This document shows positions 56,814-64,000 of a stretch of 64,000 nucleotides of DNA, in pieces. The number at the start of each line of letters is the position of its first letter. Position 1 is the first letter of the stretch. The translations under genes were made by a program, and so were the position numbers. This DNA is from Bradyrhizobium sp. B097 (GTDB lineage: Bacteria; Pseudomonadota; Alphaproteobacteria; Rhizobiales; Xanthobacteraceae), in contig NZ_CP152412.1 in NCBI RefSeq assembly GCF_038957035.1, forward strand, positions 6,878,501 through 6,942,500, written 5' to 3'. Below the pieces are notes generated by a model. That model had not been told where the DNA came from. It was given only the letters and a program-made list of their open reading frames with translations, and made no database searches.

Positions 56814-57545
56814 TTACCGAAGCAACAACCTGACGCCTGCAAACAGCATGATAGCCGCAAGGACATATCGGGTGGCCCGATCCGACATCCAGCGCAGCCC
56901 GATGAAGGTCCCCAGCATGGCTCCAAGAATTGCACTGCTTGCATAGAAGGCAACATCCGGATTCACTGACTGACCGGACAACAGCATGCCGGCCAGCGCG
57001 AGCACCGAATTGCTGAGGATGAACGGTGGGGAGAGTCCGGCGGCCTGCCTCGGAGACGCCCAACCAAGCGCCACGATCAACGGGGCAAGAAATACACCAC
57101 CACCTATCCCCGTCAATCCGGAGAGCAAGCCCGTGACAGCGCCTACTGGCGCAGCGCGAGCAAGCCGCACCTGACGCCGCTTGGCGTTGTCAAGATCACG
57201 TTTGACCAGCATCAAGACGGAGGCCGCAATCAGCAGGGTGCCGGTCATGATGTAGTAGAGCGAGCCGCCGGGCACGAACAGGCCGCCGATAAAGGCGGCC
57301 AACATTGACGGGATCGCGATCCGCCAAAGCAGGCTCCACGCTATCCTTCCATGTCGATGCAGTCGCCAAGTCGCATAGCTGGCGGCAAAAACATTTAAAA
57401 CAAGTGCGGTCGGCCGCATCTGCTCGGCGGGAAGTCCTGCAAAGGCCATCACTGCGAGAAAAGCAGCACCTCCGACTTGACCGGCGATTGAGTAGAATAG
57501 TGAGATAAAGCCGATCAATAAGGTGACGAGCAACGTGAACTGCAT
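56814..57545 (-). CDS. TauE/SafE-family membrane permease
   Basis: 243 residues with about seven to eight hydrophobic segments. The repeated family motif is seen as GQVGGAAFLAVMAFAG, then RPTALVLNVFAASYATWR in the first half and GLLSGLTGIGGGVFLAPLIVALGW in the second half. The family exports sulfite, sulfoacetate or related organic anions. It stands alone. The ATG at 57545 lies about 850 bp beyond the hypothetical gene and on the same strand. Substrate unknown. Confidence 0.85.
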   Translation of the reverse strand: MQFTLLVTLLIGFISLFYSIAGQVGGAAFLAVMAFAGLPAEQMRPTALVLNVFAASYATWRLHRHGRIAWSLLWRIAIPSMLAAFIGGLFVPGGSLYYIMTGTLLIAASVLMLVKRDLDNAKRRQVRLARAAPVGAVTGLLSGLTGIGGGVFLAPLIVALGWASPRQAAGLSPPFILSNSVLALAGMLLSGQSVNPDVAFYASSAILGAMLGTFIGLRWMSDRATRYVLAAIMLFAGVRLLLR

Positions 57546-59274
57546 GGTTTGTAAGTGCTGACGAGGAATTCAAGAGAAAGAAGGACCATTCCGGCAGCTT
57601 GCTGTCGGGCATGTAACGCTGCTGACGAGGGGTGCCTGATCGGGGCGCCGCGTCCGGGAGGCAATGAGCCGACGTCCGCCGCTGATCGATCCAGACGCCT
57701 AGTCATTCGATCCCAGGGAGGGGACAACGCCTTACAAACCTCTGTCAATATCACGAGGCCGACCTCGTCCACCCGCCTCTTGCAAGATGTTGGCCTTGCA
57801 AGATGTTGGCCAATGAGATCCTTGGCATTTGAACGTGAGACACGGACGCCACTTCGGTTTCGGATTCAGGTAATGAGATTCAACTTCTATGCCGTCCGGA
57901 AGCTTCCTCGAGGAAGATCGGGGCGTATGACCTTGCATGATGTTCGATCGCCGACCAGCGTTTGTCGACAACCGGACACTCAGGACGTTGTCTTTATGCT
58001 GGACTATTGCGCCGCTCTGCCCGACCGACCGGACCGATCTCACCACGGTCTTGGCGCACGACGTCATTTGCCCGGACTGTCCGCATCGACCCAGCGAGTT
58101 GCTCATCACGATCCTGATGGCGGGTCCTGCCAAAAGCTCGATGTGTCCCAACCTTCGGCTATCGAATGGTTTATTCGATCTGCCCCTGCCAAGACTCCTT
58201 GAATCAAATTTAGCGGCGAAAAAGATTGACCATCCAACAATTGCCGAATCTCGCCTGGAAGGACAGGTTGATCAATTACCCGTTGCGTGGGCTCTTCCAG
58301 CGCAGAACGCTGGCGAGACGGCAGCGGCGCGCGCAAGCGGCCCCTGCCGTGCGCCGGGGACGGAGCCTCTTCCACGGTTTTCAAGAGATGAGACGCGCGA
58401 AGTTCCGCTCGGCAGGCGTGTCCGCGGCTGCGGATGACATGGACCGTCCTGCCCATCGGTCACGCTTCGCCCACCCGAATGGCTACCCGGTATGGCAATC
58501 GTCGGCGTTGAAGCACCTCGAGGACCCGCGCCAGCGCTTCCGGATCGACGTGTGCATCCACTCGGATGCGTCACCGGTTGCCAAGATCAATCTCGATCAA
58601 CCCAATATGCGCAGCCACCACGGAGTGCACTCGGCCGTCACTCGCAAGCAGATGCTTCTGAGTTTCCTCTCATTCGGTAGCTGCGATCTGCACCGGCGCA
58701 AGATGGTACAGCCTGCTCTGATGTCCGCGCCTGCCAACGCCAGGCAAACACGAGGCCGGCCGCTACTGCGTTGCGACGCGCAACCTCCGTCACCTTCGCG
58801 CCCGGCGCCAACATCTCTCGACAATCCACGCCTTGTCATCTTGCGACCAGCGCCGCCGCCGCTCCAGCCCACCCAAAACCTCGACCCGCATCGCCTGATG
58901 ACCTTAAAGCTAGTGACTTAAGGTCTCGCGCTTCGCGCATGTCCACGTGTCGCGCAAGACGGCAGCCGTCAGATACATACGATACAGCAGTGCTGTGATA
59001 ACATGATCTTTCAGACATGAGCTCAAAACTGCCGGGGGTTAATTGAGAAGAATGGTGCAGCGGATTCCGCCGTTCAGTGCCTCGACCATGCGGAATGGGT
59101 CCTGCGCGACCTGTTCCAGAGTGCTCTCGAATGATGGTGAACACCTGGGCGAACGTGCCCTTGGAGACACGGGCGCCCGTAGAAGTTTTACCGCCACAAG
59201 CCGCTTTGCGAAACTACGGTCCACTCCCTCGAGCGCGACTGAAGATTCGGCCACGCCTGTAGCCGTCTGAGACC
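57546..59274 (+). other. Long gene-poor stretch
   Basis: About 1.7 kb with only low-complexity, Arg/Pro/Ser-rich frames on both strands. A minus-strand frame at 59039-59278 (SVALEGVDRSFAKRL) overlaps the end of the next gene and is doubtful. Contains a short tandem repeat at 57780-57811. Confidence 0.35.
57780..57811 (+). repeat. Tandem duplication of a 16-bp unit
   Basis: TTGCAAGATGTTGGCC occurs twice head to tail without any mismatch. Recent slippage is likely. No function evident. Confidence 0.85.
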
Positions 59275-59793
59275 TCAAGGCTCGCCTGTCTTTGGTTCTG
59301 CGATCACTGGCGCGCCTCCGACGGAGACGGGTCCCTGTGGTTTGGACTGCCCGACGCGTTTCTTGGCTGGGCTCGAAACAGCTTGGGCTGGGGACGAAGG
59401 AGGGACGGAAGGCGCAGAGGGGATGGGTATTAGATTCTGCAGGGAATCGATCCGCGAACTCAGCGCGGTGACCTGATCCAAGATCACCTTGAGGTCCTGC
59501 CGCTGGGCATCGAACCGGCGGTTGAGCTCTGCCATCTCATCGCCAGCCTTCTGCTGCGCCCACTTTATTTCGGAGAGGGATGCCCTGTCCTCCGGTGACA
59601 GGCCCATCGTTGGAGGGACTTCCCGGGCTACCGGCGTCGCGACAAACTCTCCGAGGTTGGCCCAAAAATAGGCGCCAGCGGCACACGAGCCGAGGAGGGC
59701 GGATGGGAGCACCAAAACCCAGAGAATGCGTCTTGGCGGTCTGTGCAAGAGCGGCCGCAAGTCCGGAGCGGCCGCTTGATCAATCATCTCCAT
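59275..59793 (-). CDS. Membrane-anchored coiled-coil hypothetical protein
   Basis: 172 residues. One membrane segment near residues 22-45 (ILWVLVLPSALLGSCAAGAYFW), a coiled coil near 75-125 (IKWAQQKAGDEMAELNRRF, then LKVILDQVTALSSRIDSL), and a Pro/Ser-rich tail. The topology suggests a cytoplasmic N-terminus with the coiled coil in the periplasm. Proteins of this kind are frequent near insertion sequences and porins in Bradyrhizobium; role unknown. The ATG at 59793 has GAGGG close upstream. Confidence 0.6.
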   Translation of the reverse strand: MEMIDQAAAPDLRPLLHRPPRRILWVLVLPSALLGSCAAGAYFWANLGEFVATPVAREVPPTMGLSPEDRASLSEIKWAQQKAGDEMAELNRRFDAQRQDLKVILDQVTALSSRIDSLQNLIPIPSAPSVPPSSPAQAVSSPAKKRVGQSKPQGPVSVGGAPVIAEPKTGEP

Positions 59794-60885
59794 CGTCCCT
59801 CACCCAACTTCCCCTGTTCCGATCGGCTTGTTTCGTTGACGCTGGAGCTTGTGACGCTCACGCATTCCTGGGGCATCGACCGTCGACAATATCATTCTTC
59901 ACAACCTCGCCCGATCGTGTGCCCCATCGGCTTGATGAAGCGGTTCCCATGAGGCGCCCTTTTTGAGCAACACAAAGAGACATTTTGCTCGGGCTCCAGC
60001 ACCATGGCGCCACCAGCGAGCAATCGTTCTCATCTTCGTTGGCGATGGCGGCATTTTTGTATCATCGGATCCTTGCAGAATCTTACCTTGCCGGCGCTCG
60101 AATGCGAACTGGCCGCGGCTTCCCGGAGTGTCTTCGCGATGAAGCCCGCCTTGCGGCTTTGCCGAGACCTGCGACGTCGTCGAACCGTTGCACGTGGTCA
60201 ACTACCAATCTCGGCAGATTGATCGAGATGGCGGGTACGTGGCAAGCGCGATTAACGAAAGCCGCGCATGTCAAGGGACTCCGAATGCAGGACAGATTTG
60301 GCCGGACCAGCCGAGCCGATGGATTTACCAACTGCTCGTCCGCCCCCACCAAAGCCCGCTGGGAGGCAACTTTCTCTGTTCTCCCGGGCAACCATGATTG
60401 ACGTTGTGGTGCGATCGCCGGGCGCACAGGCTCCAAGGCTTTCTGGCCTTCGAGCCTATCGACTGTCTCGTCTTTCGGCGACACCAAGGAGGCTTCATGA
60501 AGCCACGTCTCGTGGCCGGCGACGCTTGCTTTCTGGTAGCTGCCATTTCGCCGAGAAAGACGCCTTCGATCAAGGTACGCGGCACCGCGAGACTGCTGCG
60601 ACCCACAGTGAAGCAAGGTCGTCGTTTGCAACGTCGTGGCGGCGAGGAAAGCCGAGGCTCCGCATGGTCGCCGCCAACATCTCGCCGAGCCAGCGCGCCG
60701 CTCGCATGATGCACAGAGCAAGATGCAACGAGATCATGCTCGCGCCTGCCAGTGACGAGGTTTGGCAAGGCAAAGCGGACCTCGCTGGATCGAGGGATCT
60801 TCCGCTGTAGGGCGGCCCCTTCGCCCCCTGACGCAAAAAGTTGGGAGTCCGCTCTGGGCCAATCAGAGCGGAGTGCAGTCCATTC
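59794..60885 (+). other. Gene-poor stretch before the porin gene
   Basis: About 1.1 kb. Several long frames overlap on both strands (60083-60721 minus, 60268-60810 plus, 60570-61118 minus), but none shows a known family. The minus-strand frames near 60400-60700 are Arg/Trp/Ser rich. Read as non-coding or decayed. Confidence 0.3.
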
Positions 60886-62511
60886 ATGGCTAGCAGACAC
60901 GGACCGAAGTACACTATGCATGACCGCTTTCTTGCGACGACATCGCCTCGGATAGGCTCGGCTGCGCCGGCACCTTCATTCAACTTTCGACCAACCGGGA
61001 AGCGACGTGAGCTTGCGATCGCGCTTTCGCTAGCAGTTTGTCTGGTCGGCAATTCCGTGCTGGCACAAACAGCTAACGAACCTGATCCCAAGAGCGGTAC
61101 TGCGGATCGGGCCAACAAACGAAGAATTCAAAGGGCTTCCGATCCGGCCACAAAGGTCCGAATCGCCATGATCAGTCAGGCAATCCGCTCTGGTGCCTGG
61201 GCGCCAGCAGTAAGTCCCGGCATGTCTCTCGACAAGCGCGACAGCGCGGATCGGGCTGCTCAGGCGGGAACGCAAAAGACGATCGAGCCCTTCGCAAGGT
61301 ATGAAAATCTGCGTGAAAAAGGGTTGTGGCTCAACATACCTGGCCCTGCCGACACGATTGATCAGGACAAGCACGGCATCAGATCTGCGCTGGCAGACGT
61401 CGGCATCGGCTATATCGGCTGGACACACAACACATTTGCAGACAACCAGCTGCCGAATGCAGCCAGAAGCAGCATCGCCAACCAGCTCTATTTGGGCCAG
61501 AATCCGACGTTTGCTACGGCGAACTTCATGATCGTCACCTACGATCTCAGCCGATTTGGCGTCCCCGATGGCCAGATCGTCGTGGGAGCCGAGCAGCAAT
61601 ACTGGACATGGAAGCGCCCTGGGCCAGATCGAGTTGGACTGAATACGCTCGCCTACTATCAAACTTTCTTCGACAGGAAGCTCGAACTCAAACTTGGCTA
61701 TCTCAGAAATCAAAACGAGTTCACCGGCACATTGTTCGGAGGGATCTCAGGATCAAACATGTTTGCCTTGTTGCAAGCAGGCATGAGCAGCAACCCCGCG
61801 CCCACGCCCGCGGTCAACTTGAAGTACAATCTTGATGATCGCTTGTACAACAAAGTTTCCGTGCAGCGCTCGATCAGCCCAGATGGTCCCTATGCGCAGA
61901 TAACCGAGAATCCATCCGGCTTGAACTGGAGCACGGCCAACGCGGGCATTCTTTTCGTTGATGAACTCGGCTACAAGAGCAAGGCTGCTGCCGGCGTACC
62001 CGACACGTGGCTGCGGGCGGGCATCGGCTTCAACAGCAGTCACTACAAGAATTTGGCGGATCCGGATCAGCAAAGGGAGAGTGGGAATAATTTTTATTAC
62101 ATCGCAGCTGACAGGCAGCTCTGGCAGAGTGACGTTGAGGGGGCGCCATCTCGCGGCATCTACGGCGGATTCTCCGTCATGGGAGCTCCGCCTGATCTGA
62201 ACAGGATCAGCCGGTATTACGAGCTTCGTCTTTATGCGAAGGGACCTTTTGATAGTCGGCCCAGTGATCTGATCGCTCTCGTTGCCACCAACACGGCGTG
62301 GAGCAAGTTTGCAGTGGATGCGGCCTTGGCCAAAGGGCAGCTTGCGCATCGCGATACCATGGCAATCACGGGAACATATACCGCGCATCTCGCTCCGGGG
62401 ATATATGCAAGCGTCGGCTTGTCATACATTCATAACCCGACGAGCGTCACACACACGCCCCAAACGGAACATGCCCTCAATCTGCTGGTCTCTACGTTGA
62501 TATTCTTCTGA
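60886..62511 (+). CDS. OprB-type carbohydrate-selective porin
   Basis: About 541 residues. After a long N-terminal leader comes a signal-peptide-like segment (LAIALSLAVCLVGNSVLAQ), then a porin barrel: LREKGLWLNIPG, GIGYIGWTHNTFADNQL, VVGAEQQYWTW, LNTLAYYQTFFDRKLELKLGYLRNQNEF, RGIYGGFSVMGAPPDLNRIS, and a C-terminal strand ending in Phe (LVSTLIFF), as outer membrane proteins need. Such porins take up sugars. The start is uncertain: ATG 60886 or 60916; the signal peptide itself begins some 35-45 residues later, so the leader may be untranslated. Confidence 0.75.
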   Translation: MASRHGPKYTMHDRFLATTSPRIGSAAPAPSFNFRPTGKRRELAIALSLAVCLVGNSVLAQTANEPDPKSGTADRANKRRIQRASDPATKVRIAMISQAIRSGAWAPAVSPGMSLDKRDSADRAAQAGTQKTIEPFARYENLREKGLWLNIPGPADTIDQDKHGIRSALADVGIGYIGWTHNTFADNQLPNAARSSIANQLYLGQNPTFATANFMIVTYDLSRFGVPDGQIVVGAEQQYWTWKRPGPDRVGLNTLAYYQTFFDRKLELKLGYLRNQNEFTGTLFGGISGSNMFALLQAGMSSNPAPTPAVNLKYNLDDRLYNKVSVQRSISPDGPYAQITENPSGLNWSTANAGILFVDELGYKSKAAAGVPDTWLRAGIGFNSSHYKNLADPDQQRESGNNFYYIAADRQLWQSDVEGAPSRGIYGGFSVMGAPPDLNRISRYYELRLYAKGPFDSRPSDLIALVATNTAWSKFAVDAALAKGQLAHRDTMAITGTYTAHLAPGIYASVGLSYIHNPTSVTHTPQTEHALNLLVSTLIFF

Positions 62512-62525
62512 CTCATCGAGAATGC

Positions 62526-62681
62526 TTACCAATTTCGGCCCGGGACTGCCGCTGCTGTGAATTGCCTGCCGATCGCGGCGACGATTGGCGAGACCGGCCG
62601 CGCAGCGATGTCCGCGGCGCATGCTGGTACCGCCGCGACGGACGTCACAATGCTCGCAGTCACAAGAGACAGGTTCTTCAT
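62526..62681 (-). pseudogene. 5' fragment of an Omp25-like outer membrane protein gene
   Basis: MKNLSLVTASIVTSVAAVPACAADIAARPV is a signal peptide and mature start very like that of the outer membrane protein at 46038 (MKNLLILTASIGALSAAAPAF, then AD). After about 51 codons it stops. It lies at the end of the intron-encoded reverse transcriptase remnant, in the same reading frame by chance. Confidence 0.6.
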
Positions 62682-62689
62682 TCGAGCTT

Positions 62690-63353
62690 CGGTCGTTTGG
62701 ACGCCCCCCCCTTGAGGCGTGCCTGTCGTCCTCGCCTGGACCGATCCATCGGGCATCTCGACCGGAGCCTTAAGCCACCGTTCAATGTAGAGCCGGATCC
62801 AGTCAGCTTTCGTGTGTCGATAGACCGCGCGCATCAAGAGTTCATGAGTAAGCGGCAAAGAGACCCCGTCTAGCGGAGTGGGTGAGCGATCGGCTATCGG
62901 CTGTTGAGTTTGTGAGCCGATGTGAGCTTCTATGTCTGAGCCTAGTTCTGGAACTAGAACCTTCCATATGATCGAGGCGGTCGCCGACCGTCTCGAAGGA
63001 GCACCGCGGCAGCTTCGCCGACGCTGGTCGGACGAGTTCAAGGCGCAAGTCGTGACAGAGGCGTTGGAGCCCGGCGCGAGCGTATCCAACTCCGGCTCCA
63101 GACACCGTTTGACCACCATCTGGGCAATACGGTCTGCGACCGTCGGTATGCCAAGAGGGACGAACCCCACCGTCGGCCTTAGGAATCTCGACCCGCCGCA
63201 CTGACCATCGACGCCCGCCGCCTTTCCCTTCTTCTTCACAAGCTTATAGGCCTCCCACACCATCCGCTTGGTGATGGGCAACGGTTTGCCGGAATTCACC
63301 GTACTCCTCCCGGTATTCCCGGTTGGCGCAGTGACGCCAGCAGGATAACGCAA
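62690..63353 (-). pseudogene. Group II intron reverse transcriptase remnant, split by an IS66 piece
   Basis: Seen from its N-terminus: MVWEAYKLVKKKGKAAGVDG (63270 region), then, after a deletion and a frame change, RRVEIPKADGG and PLGIPTVADRIAQMVVKR, which are reverse transcriptase blocks. The sequence is interrupted by an IS66 end, then continues as AVYRHTKADWIRLYIERWLKAP and MPDGSVQARTTGTPQGG. The YADD catalytic part and maturase domain are missing. Dead. Confidence 0.75.
62849..63090 (+). mobile_element. IS66-family left-end fragment with truncated orfA
   Basis: Begins with GTAAGCGGC, a typical IS66 terminal repeat. A short frame from 62932 follows, containing RRRWSDEFKAQVVTEALEPGASVS, the N-terminal helix-turn-helix part of IS66 TnpA. 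It breaks off near 63090, where intron sequence resumes. The fragment lies within the reverse transcriptase gene. Confidence 0.7.
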
Positions 63354-63640
63354 CCCCTTTGCTCCGCGGCCATTACAGCCGCTTCGTCACTATTACGGGT
63401 TGCTCCGCCCCTGACGCATTGCGTCAGGTTCCCACGTTCCGTGTTGAAGCCTGTGACGAGATCATGCCGCCTATGCACCGGCTGCCGCGTGGGCCGTAAC
63501 CAGGCTCCGCCCACACTCCTCCGGGCACCATTACCCCGCGCCCGTTTTGACAGCGTCTTGAACCCATTTCGATACGTCATCAGCGGTTCGCTTGCGCTCA
63601 TCTTCTTGTCACTTACCTGACGGTTTCATTCACCGCCTTT
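63210..63640 (-). ncRNA. 5' part of a group II intron RNA
   Basis: Directly upstream of the reverse transcriptase remnant. On the minus strand it has GAGCGCAAGCGAACCGCTGA, CGTATCGAAATGGGTT and the stem CCTGACGC-ATT-GCGTCAGG (63412-63430), which resemble domain I of bacterial group II introns. The exact 5' splice site was not resolved; it is probably near 63640-63780, where IS5-type sequence starts. Confidence 0.55.
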
Positions 63641-63769
63641 TCCTCGTCGCTCACCACCGCGCCTTTTTGAACGCGGCAGCATGAGGTGGCTTGAAGCCTG
63701 CCCCCAGGCCGGCTCCGGGAGGCCAAACTCCCATCTTCAACGCAGCATCACCGGCGTCGCCGCCGGTGT

Positions 63770-64000
63770 TCGTGGCACACGGAAATATGGATCATGGACC
63801 CAGCGCTCGCACACCCCCTCATCGGACAGGCCGTAAATGTGCTTGAGCAGCAGCAGCCCGATCATGAAGCGGGTCGCGATGCCCGGCCGACCATTCTCGC
63901 TATGGAGCGGCGATCTCGCCGTCGATCCAGTCCCAATCGAGCTTGCCGGCGAGCTGAACCAGCTCGTGCTTCATATTGATGATCTGGTCCAGCCTGGCCC
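63770..64000 (-). mobile_element. N-terminal fragment of an IS5-type transposase, cut by the window edge
   Basis: On the minus strand, from the right edge: INMKHELVQLAGKLDWDWIDGEIA, then after a frameshift SENGRPGIATRFMIGLLLLKHIYGLSDEGVCERWVHDPYF. This is the start of an IS5-family transposase. After VPRTP the match ends at about 63780, where the group II intron probably inserted. The same kind of transposase left the remnant at 300-700. Confidence 0.75.

Noticed and set aside
63412..63430. CCTGACGC/GCGTCAGG inverted repeat, similar to the MerR-type dyad half
   Set aside because: Lies within the group II intron RNA region, where it fits a stem; no TTGAMY or -10 at proper spacing.
1..64000. 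tRNA genes, rRNA genes and CRISPR arrays
   Set aside because: None recognised: no cloverleaf with the usual T-arm bases and no regularly spaced direct repeats.

Overview
The window looks like part of a Bradyrhizobium symbiosis island. It carries a nodulation cluster in the bradyrhizobial order nodD2-nodD1 / nodYABCSUIJ-nolO-nodZ, then fixR-nifA and a stand-alone fixA, plus the MerR-type regulator NolA. The gene order and the NodA, NifA, FixR and NolA sequences fit soybean/cowpea-type bradyrhizobia. Genes are widely spaced, separated by decayed ORFs, insertion-sequence scraps and frameshifted pseudogenes, as is usual for such islands.

Layout. 1-2.5 kb: transposase debris, a small gene and a secreted Cys-rich protein. 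2.6-6.2 kb: a three-gene biotin-dependent acyl-CoA carboxylase. 6.9-13.9 kb: a divergent trpD copy, a flavin reductase, an M20 peptidase, a GcrA-like protein and an acyl-CoA ligase. 14.0-19.0 kb: an ATP-grasp ligase, then (minus strand) fixA followed by a haem-oxygenase-fold/GFA-domain fusion and a 2-oxoglutarate/Fe(II) oxygenase. 19.9-22.9 kb: fixR-nifA with a -24/-12 promoter and a NifA upstream activating sequence. 23.6-34.8 kb: Nod-factor genes behind one near-perfect nod box. 34.8-39.1 kb: nodD1, nodD2, a small ORF and nolA. 39.3-49 kb: a broken substrate-binding protein, an IS3-type orfA, a luciferase-like monooxygenase, small conserved ORFs, an outer-membrane beta-barrel protein, a LuxR solo and an etfB/fixA-like pseudogene. 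49.8-57.5 kb: a frameshifted hemN with a FixK-type box, a Phd-nucleotidyltransferase/HEPN toxin-antitoxin pair, a radical SAM/methyltransferase pair and a TauE/SafE permease. 59-64 kb: a coiled-coil membrane protein, an OprB-type porin, and a mosaic of group II intron, IS66 and IS5-type fragments.

How it works together. NodD proteins with flavonoids act at the nod box to switch on synthesis of a lipochitooligosaccharide: NodC makes the chitin backbone, NodB deacetylates it, NodA acylates it, NodS N-methylates it, NodU and NolO carbamoylate it, NodZ fucosylates it, and NodIJ exports it. NifA, co-transcribed with fixR, should switch on sigma-54 promoters, including the one found here ahead of fixA.

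The main new observation is a repeated promoter with MerR-family architecture: TTGAMY, exactly 19 bp, TASRWT-like, with an ACCT-ACG dyad in the spacer. It occurs seven times in good form and once in degenerate form. One copy lies directly upstream of nolA, one between nodD1 and nodD2, one ahead of trpD, and others before decayed ORFs. I infer that it marks a NolA regulon. Second-rank observations are the oxygenase pair downstream of fixA, the TrpD with an altered PRPP loop, the Phd-MNT/HEPN module and the radical SAM/methyltransferase pair.
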